A stretch of DNA of 64,000 nt from contig NZ_FQZU01000026.1 of assembly GCF_900142135.1 (NCBI RefSeq), positions 1-64,000 of the forward strand, written 5' to 3'. A program made the position numbers and the translations under genes. Shown here one piece after another: positions 1 to 8,902 of this stretch. Source of the DNA: Desulfatibacillum alkenivorans DSM 16219. Its GTDB lineage: Bacteria; Desulfobacterota; Desulfobacteria; Desulfobacterales; Desulfatibacillaceae. Numbering within the stretch: the stretch's first letter is position 1; every line of letters begins with the position of its first letter. The notes beneath the pieces were generated by a model. The model saw only the letters and a list, made by a program, of their open reading frames with translations. It did no database searches and was not told where the DNA came from.

Positions 1-3000
1 TCCATCGCGGGCGCCGGCATGGTGACGGGCTTCCTGGTGGACGCAACCGCGGCTACGGGCATTGACATGGACACCACGGCGGACGTGATCAACGCGACCA
101 CCCCCGCCGGCAACATTATAATAGAAGAAACCAACGACGTGTACCTGTTCAGCGTGACGGCTCCGGCCGGCACGGTGGACGTGACCACCAAGGGCGCGGG
201 CGACGTGACCGTCGGGACCATCACGGCGGCGACCACAGTGGACCTGACCCTGGGCGGCGCGGGCGACGTGCTGGACGACGGCGATCCCTCCACCCTGATC
301 ACGGGCACGGTCCTGACCGTTGACGGACCTTCCGCAGGCGCGGTGTCCGGCGACGTGACCGTGGAAACCACGGTGGGCTCGGTGGACATCGAGGCCACGG
401 GCGACGTGACTGTGAGAGAAACCGACGGCGTCACCCTGACCAACGTGGTCTCGGGCGGCGACGCGGAGATCACGGCCGGAAGCACTGTGACCGTGGTTAG
501 CGTGGATGCAACGACCCGGGCGGCCATCGAATCCGGCGGCAATATCACGGGCGGCGTGATCACCTCTCCTGAGGTTGCCCTGGAAGCGGCGGGCAGCGTC
601 ACGAACATCGATCTGGGTAACAACGGCGTAACCCTGGCGGTGCTGGCCGGCGGCGATATTGAAATCGACGGAACCAGCGGCGACCTGACGGTGGGCGCGG
701 TTGACGGCGTGGATCAGGGCCTGTCCGGCGTGATCACGGCCAAGGGCGACGTCACCCTGGACGCAGCGGCCAGCCTGAACGTGAACGCAGACATCACGGC
801 GGGCGGCGGCACGGCCGACCTGAGCGCGCTTGGCGGAAACATCACCACGGTGGACGGGGCTGTTGTGACCGCCTCCCTGGTGGACGCGGACGCCACGGGC
901 TCCATTGACCTGAACACGGACGCCGACACGATAGTCGCTACCTTCAGCGCAGCCGGCGTTGCGTTCATCGACGAAGCAGACACCGTGACGATCCAAAACA
1001 CCACCGGCGGAACCCTGGATGTGACCATCCTCGAGGACGGGGACATCCTGGACGGCGGCGGCAATAACGTGGACACCCTGTACGCCGAGACCCAGAACGG
1101 CGACATCACGTATGTTGACGGGGACAACCTGATCGCCATGGACGTACGGGCTCAGGGAACCGGCCAGAACGTGACCCTGACGGCGGGCGGAAGCCTGGAC
1201 GTGCGGTACGTGGAAGCGGCCGGCGATACGGTGAACCTGAACGCTTCGGGCGACATCTGGGACAGCACGGGAACGGGCACAAGAGACGTGTTCGCCGGCA
1301 TCCTGGTGGTTGACGCCAACGCCAATGGCGACGTGAACCTGGACACCGAGGTGCACACGGCTCATGCCGCGGGCGCCAACGTGGTGAACAACGTGACCAT
1401 CCGTGAAGAGACCGACCTGACGGTGGGCGCCAACGGATTTGACACGGCCAACTCCGGCTCCATCGTGATCACCACGGCCAACGGCGACCTCCTGACCGTG
1501 GGCGTGCTGGACGCGGACGGCCCCGGGACCATCACCCTGACCACCAACGGTCCGGACCGGGATATCATCCTGGGCAATGACGTGACCGGCGCCAGCGGCA
1601 GCATCATGCTGCACGCATCCGGCGGCGTGAACCAGACCGGCGGCATGGTGACCACGGACGTGGGCGTGGAAGTGACGGCCGGCGGCGCGGTAAGCCTGGC
1701 TCAGCCCGGCAACGCCATGACTGAGATCGCGGTGGATACGACCGGTACGGTGGCCATTGACGACGATGCAGCAACGGGCCTGACCGTGGGTACGGTGAAC
1801 GGCGTGAGCGGCATCGACTCCAACGGCTACAACATAGACATCGACACGGCCGGCAACCTCTCCGTGGATCAGTTCATCAACGCGGGTTCGCTGGGCGACG
1901 TAACCATTAACACCATCGGCTGGGTGGCCGGCGCGGGCGACATCACAGGCAACATCATTGACGTCACGGCCACCAACGGCATTGATATAGACACTGTCGG
2001 CAATATCATCGACGCCAATGGCGGCGCGGCCGGCAACGTGGTCATCGAGGAGTTGGACGATGTGACCCTCAGGGACATCGACTCCGCGGGCAGCGTGGAC
2101 GTGACCCTGCTGAACGCCGGCGACATCATCGTGAACGAGATCGACGCAGCGACCAACGTCAGCCTGCACCTGCCCAACGGCAGCGTCCAGAACGACGGAA
2201 ACTCGGGCACGGATATCGCAGCGGGCTCCGCCCTGATCATTGACAACGACGCGGGCGGCGCCATCACCGGCTACGCCAACGTGGACACCACGGTGAAATC
2301 CGCGGACATCCAGGCGGTGGGCGACGTAACCATCCACGAAACCGACGGCATCATCCTGACCCAGGTGACCAGCGATGACGACGTGTACGTGGAGAACGGC
2401 TTGAACGGCGACATCTGGGTGAACACGGTGACCGGCCTGACCTCGGTGACCATCGACTCGGACGGCGCCATTGACGGAACCGGCGCCGCCCTGATCACCA
2501 CGCCCACCGTGGACCTGGATGCGGACACGGGCATCGGCGCAGGGACGCCCATCAACCTGGCCACGACCACCTCGGTGGACGCGGACACGGATACGGGCGC
2601 CATTGACCTGAACAACAGCGCTGCGGGCCCCGTGACGGTGAACAGCCTGACCACGGCTTCGGGCGACATCAATTATGAAAGCACGGCCGCCGGCAACCTG
2701 CTGGTGACCCTGGCCCGGACCGACAACGGCGACATCACCATCATCAACACCGATGGCGACATCACCTTGGGCGTGGTCTCGGCCATCGGCAACGACGTGA
2801 CCATCACGGCGGCGGGGTCGGGCGGCATCGACGACGTAGTCGACGAACTGGATGCGGACATCTTCGCAGCCAACGTGGACCTGAACGCGGAGGACGGCAT
2901 CGGAAGCTCGGAAGCCATCGAGATGGAGATCACCAACACCATCGAGGCGGACACCACAGGAGGCGCCATCGACCTGGATAACGAAGCGTCCACCCCGGCC

Positions 3001-4110
3001 ATGGTGACCATCACGTCCCTGACCACGGGCTCCGGAGACATCAACTTTGATCAGTACTCCAAAGAGGGTTACACCGGAACCACGGACCTGACCGTGAACC
3101 TGGCCGCGGCCGGCGGAGCAGCCGCGGGCGACGGCGACATCACCATCACCAACACCACGCCTAACGGCGACATCCTCATCGGCACGGCCGCGGGCGGCAT
3201 CACGGCCCTGGGCGATACGGTGAGCATCACGGCGGCCGGGTTCATCGACGACCTGCAGGCGGAACCGGATGCGTTCCTGGACATCGACATCACGGCCACG
3301 ACCATGGACCTGAACGCAGGCCTTGGCATCGGCATGAACGCCGCCCTGGAAACCGAGGCGGACTTCATCACGGCGGACACCATGATAGGCGACGTCATCC
3401 TGTGGAACGAAGCCGACAGCCGGGTGGTTGTGAACAGCCTGACCACGGGCAACGGCAATATCAACTTCTTCCAGCAGGGCCTGAACACCTACGGCATGGA
3501 AGTGGATGTGGACTTCGTGGAAGTCCGGACCGACTACGGCCACGTGTACCTGCGGAACGTGGACAACACCCCGCTGGACAACACCTACGGCAACGTGTTC
3601 ATAGGCGACGTGGCGGCCTCGGAAAAGATCTGGATCGTCACCAGCGGATCCATCCTGAACCTGGATGTGGACACCACCACGGTGATCTCGGCTCCCTGGG
3701 CTTACCTGGAGGCCACCAACGGCACCATCGGCGTCTTTGAACTGCCCATTGATGTGGACGTGACCGGCGCCTTGTTCATCGAGGCCGGAGGCCTGGACGA
3801 CGGCTGGCTGTCCGCCAACCTCCAGGGCCGCGACGTGTACGCCCTGTACCCGGACGAAAGAATCCCGGGCCTGGTGCTGTTCAACTCCGAAGAGCCTGGC
3901 GCAGCTCCGGGCGTGGGCGGAGTTGTGGACGGCGTGAATCAGTTCACGGACTGGTACTTCCAGGGCATCGCCCAGAACCAGGCGGTGATCGGCAACGAGA
4001 TCTGGCCTTACGTCCTGCAGCTGGACGTGTTCGGCGACTCCGTCTTTGCTCCGTTCGACGACCTGTTCATGATCGAAGGCAAGGGCATCACCCCGGAAGA
4101 CGACGAATAA
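1..4110 (+). CDS. Giant repetitive beta-structured surface/secreted protein (5' partial)
   Basis: The reading frame is open from the first base of the window, so only the last ~1,369 residues are seen; the Met at 19 is probably internal. The protein is built almost wholly of short Gly/Asp/Thr/Val-rich strands of the type GDVTV, GDITI and GAIDL, as in filamentous-haemagglutinin-like right-handed beta-helices. Two levels of repetition are visible. A ~190-residue block at the start (GIDMDTTADVI, later VTVRETDGVTLTNV) recurs near residues 640-830 (GIDIDTVGNII, later VTIHETDGIILTQV). Three ~105-residue units near the C-terminus each contain VDLNA-GIG and SLTTGSGDINF-like segments. The end (FMIEGKGITPEDDE) is acidic, with no autotransporter barrel, LPXTG or membrane anchor visible. 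A secreted adhesin or two-partner-secretion exoprotein is the likely role. The export signal would lie upstream of the window. Confidence 0.75.
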   Translation, partial: SIAGAGMVTGFLVDATAATGIDMDTTADVINATTPAGNIIIEETNDVYLFSVTAPAGTVDVTTKGAGDVTVGTITAATTVDLTLGGAGDVLDDGDPSTLITGTVLTVDGPSAGAVSGDVTVETTVGSVDIEATGDVTVRETDGVTLTNVVSGGDAEITAGSTVTVVSVDATTRAAIESGGNITGGVITSPEVALEAAGSVTNIDLGNNGVTLAVLAGGDIEIDGTSGDLTVGAVDGVDQGLSGVITAKGDVTLDAAASLNVNADITAGGGTADLSALGGNITTVDGAVVTASLVDADATGSIDLNTDADTIVATFSAAGVAFIDEADTVTIQNTTGGTLDVTILEDGDILDGGGNNVDTLYAETQNGDITYVDGDNLIAMDVRAQGTGQNVTLTAGGSLDVRYVEAAGDTVNLNASGDIWDSTGTGTRDVFAGILVVDANANGDVNLDTEVHTAHAAGANVVNNVTIREETDLTVGANGFDTANSGSIVITTANGDLLTVGVLDADGPGTITLTTNGPDRDIILGNDVTGASGSIMLHASGGVNQTGGMVTTDVGVEVTAGGAVSLAQPGNAMTEIAVDTTGTVAIDDDAATGLTVGTVNGVSGIDSNGYNIDIDTAGNLSVDQFINAGSLGDVTINTIGWVAGAGDITGNIIDVTATNGIDIDTVGNIIDANGGAAGNVVIEELDDVTLRDIDSAGSVDVTLLNAGDIIVNEIDAATNVSLHLPNGSVQNDGNSGTDIAAGSALIIDNDAGGAITGYANVDTTVKSADIQAVGDVTIHETDGIILTQVTSDDDVYVENGLNGDIWVNTVTGLTSVTIDSDGAIDGTGAALITTPTVDLDADTGIGAGTPINLATTTSVDADTDTGAIDLNNSAAGPVTVNSLTTASGDINYESTAAGNLLVTLARTDNGDITIINTDGDITLGVVSAIGNDVTITAAGSGGIDDVVDELDADIFAANVDLNAEDGIGSSEAIEMEITNTIEADTTGGAIDLDNEASTPAMVTITSLTTGSGDINFDQYSKEGYTGTTDLTVNLAAAGGAAAGDGDITITNTTPNGDILIGTAAGGITALGDTVSITAAGFIDDLQAEPDAFLDIDITATTMDLNAGLGIGMNAALETEADFITADTMIGDVILWNEADSRVVVNSLTTGNGNINFFQQGLNTYGMEVDVDFVEVRTDYGHVYLRNVDNTPLDNTYGNVFIGDVAASEKIWIVTSGSILNLDVDTTTVISAPWAYLEATNGTIGVFELPIDVDVTGALFIEAGGLDDGWLSANLQGRDVYALYPDERIPGLVLFNSEEPGAAPGVGGVVDGVNQFTDWYFQGIAQNQAVIGNEIWPYVLQLDVFGDSVFAPFDDLFMIEGKGITPEDDE

Positions 4111-4171
4111 CATCAACCCAGGTCCTTGGGGCTCGCTCTCCAGGGACCTGGTTCACCCCTTTTAACTCCAT

Positions 4172-4207
4172 GAGCCCCAGGCGGACCCCCGCCTGGGGCT
4201 CCTTTGC
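4172..4207 (+). terminator. Rho-independent-type terminator after the giant repeat protein
   Basis: GAGCCCCAGGCGG (from 4172) pairs with CCGCCTGGGGCTC (ending 4201) across a tiny loop and is followed by CTTTGCTT. It lies 60 bp after the stop codon at 4110. The rest of 4111-4517 shows no convincing gene: a 71-codon ORF at 4275-4490 has no ribosome site and no recognisable motif. Confidence 0.75.
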
Positions 4208-4517
4208 TTCCACGCCTGTTTATGGAATGGGCTTCAAACCGGAGCGGCCCTGTTTAATCAAGCAGGCATAAACCTTGTTAATATTATGGATTGCGCCGTT
4301 GGGATTTCTATTTGCAGGAAATGGTGCATGTTTTCACATCCTGCAGGTGAAGTCATTCACATCGCCAGCCTATGTAAAACATCGGCTTTTCTTGCTGATT
4401 TCATTGACATATGTTATGCTTAGGATTATGAATTACTTCGATTCATTCCCGGTTAGCAACTCCGATCAACGTCCTGTTGGTTGCATATAACGGTTCCCAG
4501 TCAAGGAGTGACTTGTC

Positions 4518-5960
4518 ATGGCCAATAAAAAGATCAATGTAGAAAAACTCATTGCCGATCTTAATCCGCCTAAGTGGAAAATATGGATAACGCCTAAAGT
4601 GCGGCGGGAGGCTGCGCTTTCTTTGGGGCGCATGAAAAAGGCAGAGGCTTTTGAGCCGTTGCTCACGGCGTTGGAGGATCCCAAAGTGCAGGACGCCGCC
4701 ATGGAGGCGCTGTCCAGCCTGCCGGTTCCGGGCAAGCAAGCCGCCCGGGCGCTAAAGGCAATCCTGGCTTACAGGCAGGGACTGAAAGTCCGCTTTATCG
4801 AGGAATTTTTTAATGAGGACCGCAACTCCACGACCATGAAAATGGTTGGGGACATGCCCATGACCACCATGAAGGCCGAACCGGAAGGCTTTTTGGGTGC
4901 GGCCCTTTCCATTTGGTCCCAGCTCAATCCTGACAGGGAGGAGGACCTGGACGCGGCTGCAAGGCAGGGTCTGGCGCCGTACTCCAGGAAGAAATTCAGG
5001 AAGAACATTTATATTCTGGCCAGAAACGAGATTTTTCCCACTTGGGCGGAATTGGACGTCATCAACAGCCTTTTTGAGGCGGCGGATGATATGATTGTCT
5101 CCATTGCGGGCCCGGAAGCCGTTCCCGACTACGAGCCGAAGAAGGAAGGCGACGATCGCAGCGATGCTTCCAAAGGCAAGGACGCTGAAATGGGCAAGGC
5201 GCTTTCTAATGAGGCGCTGCACGACTTTGTGGTCAAAGCCTTGGGGGCAAAAAGCGCCATCACCACGCCCATGCCGCAAATTCCTTTGATCATGGAAGGC
5301 TTTTTCAAGGAATTGAAAGAGCGTTATCCTCTTTTGGATCCTCAGGAGATATTCAAGCTCTTGTCGGGCGCTGTCAGGTTGAACTGCCACACCTGCGGCC
5401 CTTTAGCCACTGAGTACACCCAGGGTCTGCTCGGCAAGGTGGAAGAGAGCTTTGAATCGGGGACGCCCTTGGACTTGGGAGAACTCACCAATGCCTCAGC
5501 CGGCTCTTTTGCGAAGGGCCACAACCCCGGCTGCAAAGGATTTGGCGTGGAATTGACCTTTGATCCCAGCGGAATCGAGGCGCCTGCCAAAGCCATTGAA
5601 GCGCGCAGAGAAGCCGCTGAAGGCAAACCGGCGAAAGAGGATAAAGAGGAGGCCCCAGCCCCGGTAGAGGCCGCTCCTGCGCCGCCTCAACCGGAGCCTG
5701 AGATTCTGGTTGAAGAACCCGCGCCTGCGCCGTCTGCATACAATGTCCTTTACAAAGGCGAGCTTATTGAGGGCAAAACCCTGGACGAGGTAAAGCAGGG
5801 CATTGCCAAGCTCTACAAGGTGGACGCCGCTAAAGTGGAGGGCTTTTTTTCGGGCAAGCCGCGCGTGGTTAAAAAGGGCGTAAACCGGGAAACCGCGGAA
5901 AAAATGGTGGCCGCCTTCAAAAGGGCGGGGGCTAAAGCCTATTGGGAAGAAGTGTCTTAA
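4518..5960 (+). CDS. HEAT-like repeat protein with Pro/Glu linker and small C-terminal domain
   Basis: This is a 480-residue, probably cytosolic protein of unknown function. AAGGAG about 10 bases before the ATG supports the start. Residues ~28-75 (RREAALSLGRMKKAEAFEPL, then LEDPKVQDAAMEAL) read as HEAT/armadillo-type helix pairs, as in scaffold proteins. A middle helical region contains an isolated LNCHTCGP segment. Residues ~365-405 are a low-complexity Ala/Pro/Glu linker. The last ~75 residues (YNVLYKGELIEGKTLDEV to FKRAGAKAYWEEVS) form a compact alpha/beta unit whose FFSGKPRVVKKGV core resembles a small C-terminal domain found on many proteobacterial proteins of unknown role. The gene stands alone, 120 bp before a cyclic-nucleotide-binding protein on the same strand. 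A binding or scaffold role is inferred from the repeats only. Confidence 0.6.
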   Translation: MANKKINVEKLIADLNPPKWKIWITPKVRREAALSLGRMKKAEAFEPLLTALEDPKVQDAAMEALSSLPVPGKQAARALKAILAYRQGLKVRFIEEFFNEDRNSTTMKMVGDMPMTTMKAEPEGFLGAALSIWSQLNPDREEDLDAAARQGLAPYSRKKFRKNIYILARNEIFPTWAELDVINSLFEAADDMIVSIAGPEAVPDYEPKKEGDDRSDASKGKDAEMGKALSNEALHDFVVKALGAKSAITTPMPQIPLIMEGFFKELKERYPLLDPQEIFKLLSGAVRLNCHTCGPLATEYTQGLLGKVEESFESGTPLDLGELTNASAGSFAKGHNPGCKGFGVELTFDPSGIEAPAKAIEARREAAEGKPAKEDKEEAPAPVEAAPAPPQPEPEILVEEPAPAPSAYNVLYKGELIEGKTLDEVKQGIAKLYKVDAAKVEGFFSGKPRVVKKGVNRETAEKMVAAFKRAGAKAYWEEVS

Positions 5961-6082
5961 GAATTGCGAAAAAAAGGCGCACAGTCTGGGCTGATTTCAT
6001 GGCGGGCCGCCGTTTATCGTTCGTTTTTTTTGCAAAGCTGGTAAGCCTTTTGCATCAACGGCTTGGCAAGGAGGCGAATGCA

Positions 6083-6586
6083 ATGCAAAATAATGATTTT
6101 GGAGCAGGGTTTAACAGCATGGCAAGTCAGGATATTTTGGAGTGTTTATCCGTGATCCCCATGTTTGAAGATTTGACGCACGAGCAAATGTTGGCGGTGT
6201 CCAAGCAAACCCTGTTGTTGACCGTCGAGGCGGGAGAAACGGTTTTTAGAGAGGGCGACAAAGGCGATTTTGTCTGTTTTGTGGCGGAAGGCCTGTTGGC
6301 CGTCGTGAAATCCCTGGAGGGCGGCAAGTTCGCCGAGCTTACCAGCCTGCCTCAAGGCAGCTCCATTGGGGAGATGGCGGTTATAGATGATTTTCCCCGT
6401 TCGGCCACGGTGATTGCCCGGAAGCCAAGTCAATTAATAACCATGACCAGAAGCCAATTCCATAGGGTGGTGACGGAGAATCCTGAAATAGGGATCAAGC
6501 TGCTGAAGGGCATTGCGCGGGTTTTATCCATGAACTTGCGGAAAACATCGGCTAATCTCGTTCAGCATATGCTGCCCTTATTGTGA
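6083..6586 (+). CDS. Cyclic-nucleotide-binding (CRP/CAP effector) domain protein
   Basis: The frame is open from 5942, but the ATG at 6083 has AAGGAGG at 6068-6074 and is the likely start, giving 167 residues. Almost the whole chain is one cNMP-binding beta-barrel: FEDLTHEQMLAVSK at the N-terminal helix, then AGETVFREGDKGDFVCFVAEG, the phosphate-binding-cassette region GSSIGEMAVIDDFPRSATV, and a C-terminal helix. There is no helix-turn-helix, kinase or channel domain, so it is a stand-alone sensor module rather than a CRP-type transcription factor. The PBC reads GEMAVIDDFPRSA, close to the cAMP consensus GExAL...RAA. The ligand (cAMP, cGMP or none) cannot be deduced. The partner is unknown. 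Confidence 0.8.
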   Translation: MQNNDFGAGFNSMASQDILECLSVIPMFEDLTHEQMLAVSKQTLLLTVEAGETVFREGDKGDFVCFVAEGLLAVVKSLEGGKFAELTSLPQGSSIGEMAVIDDFPRSATVIARKPSQLITMTRSQFHRVVTENPEIGIKLLKGIARVLSMNLRKTSANLVQHMLPLL

Positions 6587-6749
6587 ATTGCCTGTATTAT
6601 TTGTGAATTTTATCCTATATTCACTGTGAAGCGTTTCATTGCCGTAAGTGAAAAAATAGGGTTATTATGCACTCGGAAAACGGGAAGCGCTACCAACCTG
6701 ATCCGGTGTCAAACTTAACAGCGCAGACCGTCCCCATCCCCTTTTGGGA

Positions 6750-6802
6750 AGCCCCTGAGGCAGGTTACTGGTTCCCCCAGCCTGGTTTCGGGGGCTTTTT
6801 CT
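6750..6802 (+). terminator. Strong hairpin with T-tract
   Basis: AGCCCCTGAGGCAGG (6750-6764) pairs, with a few mismatches, with CCTGGTTTCGGGGGCT (6781-6796) and is followed by TTTTTCT. It sits 165 bp beyond the cyclic-nucleotide-binding gene. It could end that transcript or an unannotated small RNA. Confidence 0.6.
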
Positions 6803-6929
6803 ATTTTATGCCCTATGCAACGGCTCCAAACAGGGCGCCCGATCAATCCTAAAGTTTTCCGCCAGGCTCTCCGAACAATATGTCAAGATCCTCCAGCCTC
6901 CCGGAGGATTGGGTTTCCAATTTATACAG

Positions 6930-6979
6930 AACCCCGAAACGCCTGTTGGACCCCACACAACACGAGGTTCGGGGTTTTG
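6930..6979 (+). terminator. Second hairpin with T-tract
   Basis: AACCCCGAA (6930-6938) pairs with TTCGGGGTT (6968-6976), followed by TTGT. A further small stem ATCCTCC/GGAGGAT lies just upstream (6890-6909). The 606-bp gap 6587-7192 contains these hairpins and no supported gene on the plus strand. Confidence 0.5.
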
Positions 6980-7192
6980 TTATATGGGGCGAGGCCGAGG
7001 CGCACGTCTCCTTTTGCTATATTGCACCCCAAAATCAACCAATTTTAAGTGGATGGCATCGGGATAATACAGGACAACTTCATGTGGGCTGCATCCCGCA
7101 GCCCGGGGAACCTTGCATGTACACGAGGGGTGTAGGGATTTCCTTCTGCTTGCCCGGCAAGCGTCAGGAAGGATCCCTTTGGCGCCGCATTT

Positions 7193-7447
7193 TTACATCG
7201 ACGCCATTTGTTGACTGGCAACAGCTTTTTGTCTGGGCTTGTGCATGGGCTTGGAGCCCAAGTACATGGCATATTGTTCTGGGTCGAAAATCGCCCGCAA
7301 TAAGATATGGTAGGCGACCATATCAGGTTCTTCCCTTTCACACTTCACATCCCTGTTAGGGCAAGGACCACAGTCCCAATCGGGAAGATTATGCTTGGCG
7401 GCGCTAGTGAGGCATGTGTTGTAGTATGGGCAGTCAAGGTTTCTCAT
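7193..7447 (-). CDS. Small Cys-rich protein, probable metal-binding
   Basis: This 84-residue protein starts at the second of two nearby ATGs; AGGAAAGG lies six bases upstream of the ATG at 7447, too close to the one at 7453. The N-terminal half holds six cysteines in a compact pattern (DCPYYNTCLTSAA, then WDCGPCPN, then VKCE), consistent with a zinc or Fe-S binding knuckle. The C-terminal half is basic and has no cysteines. Small proteins with a Cx5CL..AA...C..C pattern are common near regulators in Desulfobacterota, but I cannot name a function. It is isolated and convergent with the cyclic-nucleotide-binding gene. Confidence 0.5.
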   Translation of the reverse strand: MRNLDCPYYNTCLTSAAKHNLPDWDCGPCPNRDVKCEREEPDMVAYHILLRAIFDPEQYAMYLGSKPMHKPRQKAVASQQMASM

Positions 7448-7826
7448 AATCATCCTTTCCTACGAACACTTTCCCGGTGCGGGGGGTTAGGCCTAAAGAG
7501 GCGGATTACAAAAAAAGAACATCAAAAGCTAAAACACTTCTACGTTTGAGGGTTGTGTGGCAAGGGCGCCCAAGGGGGAAGCCGATTTTGTCTCTTTTTG
7601 CTGTCGCTTCTTTTACTTGCAAAATCAATTCCAAAACTGATGTTTTTTTTAATAAAAATAAAAATGAAGTGTTTTCGCGCGTTTTGCCGGGGCCGGTCCG
7701 ATTGTGAAAAAATTCCTTTGCCCCCTTATCCCGCAAAACAGGGCATAATCCTGTCTGCCAGGACAAATGGCACATCACTGTGGCGCCTTTTTGACAAAAC
7801 TTGTGGCAAAAGAAATATTTCACAAG

Positions 7827-7870
7827 TTGCATTTCAGATCGTTAATAGGTATAAGCATAGTGGTTAACGA
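7827..7870 (+). promoter_or_regulatory. Promoter overlapped by a probable BirA operator
   Basis: A -35-like TTGCAT (7827-7832) is followed after exactly 17 bases by a -10-like TATAAG (7850-7855). An inverted repeat TCGTTAA (7839-7845) ... TTAACGA (7864-7870) brackets the -10 box. Its right arm GGTTAACGA and spacing fit the bacterial BirA box (two TTGTWAACC-type arms 14-16 bases apart). It lies 53 bp upstream of the birA start, so binding would autoregulate birA-bioYMN. The rest of the gap 7448-7826 shows no gene. Confidence 0.6.
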
Positions 7871-7922
7871 AAAGGCCCCGCCCCACGATAAAAGGCCCCT
7901 GCAGCCCTATACGAGGATCTTT

Positions 7923-8861
7923 ATGAAAGCAAAAATTATCGGTTTGTTAAAAGAGGCGACAACTCCCTTGTCCGGAGAAAAGATCAGTCAGGACCTGGGC
8001 GTATCGCGCGTGTCCGTGCATAAGCATATTAATGGACTTCGGGAGCGGGGCTATTCCATCACTGCGGGTTCTACGGGGTACACCCTGGAGGACGAAGGGG
8101 ATTTTTTGTATCCCTGGGAATTTGGGGAAAGGGAGCCGCTGATTCATTTTTATGAAGAAGCAACGTCCACCATGACAATTGCCAGGGACCTGGCGGAAAG
8201 CGGCTGCCCTCATATGACCACGGTGGTCGCGCAAAGGCAGACAAAAGGGCGCGGAAGGTTGAATCGGGTATGGGACTCCCAGGATGGAGGACTTTATTTT
8301 ACTGTAATTCTAAGGCCTTCTTTTCCCATCAACCAAGTTTATAAAGTCTTGTTTACAGCCTCCGTCAGCCTGGCGCAGGTGGTCAGGAATTTGACAGGCA
8401 TCAACGCAACGGTAAAGTGGCCCAACGACATCCTGGTGGGCGAGAAAAAGCTGAACGGCATGCTGTCGGAAATGGCGACGCAGGATGAGTTCGTCCAGTA
8501 CGTGAATTTGGGGATCGGCGTTAACGTCAACAACAATCCTTCCAAAGCGGAGCCCAATGCGGTTTCCATCCGCGATTTGCTGGGGCGGGAGTTTCCCCGG
8601 AGGAAAATACTGACCGGTTTTCTTGATAATATGGAAGAACGACTTGAGAACAAGGGCGAAGACGTAATCGCGCAGTGGAAGCAGTATACTTCCACCATCG
8701 GCCGCCCGGTGAGGATTCAGACTACCCGGGAAGTGCTGGAAGGCCGAGCCGTGGATGTAAACTCCCAGGGATCGCTGATCGTGGAGTTGGCGGACGGTGC
8801 GTTGGAGGAGGTTTTTCATGGGGACTGCTTTTATCAGTCGGGGGAGGCGCAGGAAAGTTAA
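7923..8861 (+). CDS. birA: Bifunctional biotin-protein ligase / biotin operon repressor
   Basis: BirA activates biotin as biotinyl-5'-AMP and attaches it to the biotin-carrier domain of carboxylases. The bifunctional form also represses biotin genes. This 312-residue protein begins with a winged helix-turn-helix (residues ~1-60: SGEKISQDLGVSRVSVHKHI), so it is the DNA-binding class. The catalytic domain follows, with the biotinyl-AMP loop GRGRLNRVW near residue 100 and KWPNDILVGEKKLNG near 165; a C-terminal SH3-like domain ends the chain. The frame is open from 7767, but the ATG at 7923 (AGGA before it) gives the standard length. It is 41 bp upstream of bioY, and the operator-like repeat upstream suggests it controls its own operon. 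Confidence 0.93.
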   Translation: MKAKIIGLLKEATTPLSGEKISQDLGVSRVSVHKHINGLRERGYSITAGSTGYTLEDEGDFLYPWEFGEREPLIHFYEEATSTMTIARDLAESGCPHMTTVVAQRQTKGRGRLNRVWDSQDGGLYFTVILRPSFPINQVYKVLFTASVSLAQVVRNLTGINATVKWPNDILVGEKKLNGMLSEMATQDEFVQYVNLGIGVNVNNNPSKAEPNAVSIRDLLGREFPRRKILTGFLDNMEERLENKGEDVIAQWKQYTSTIGRPVRIQTTREVLEGRAVDVNSQGSLIVELADGALEEVFHGDCFYQSGEAQES

Positions 8862-8902
8862 GGCGCCTCAATTTTAATGCAGGCAATAAAGGGTTATTAA
8901 AT

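Noticed and set aside
4275-4490. A 71-codon ORF after the giant repeat protein
   Set aside because: No ribosome site, no motif and no conservation cue; it overlaps the upstream region of the HEAT-like gene.
6880-7359. 159-codon ORF in the gap before the small Cys-rich gene
   Set aside because: It runs antisense through the Cys-rich gene and through terminator hairpins; its codons and Pro/Arg content look random.
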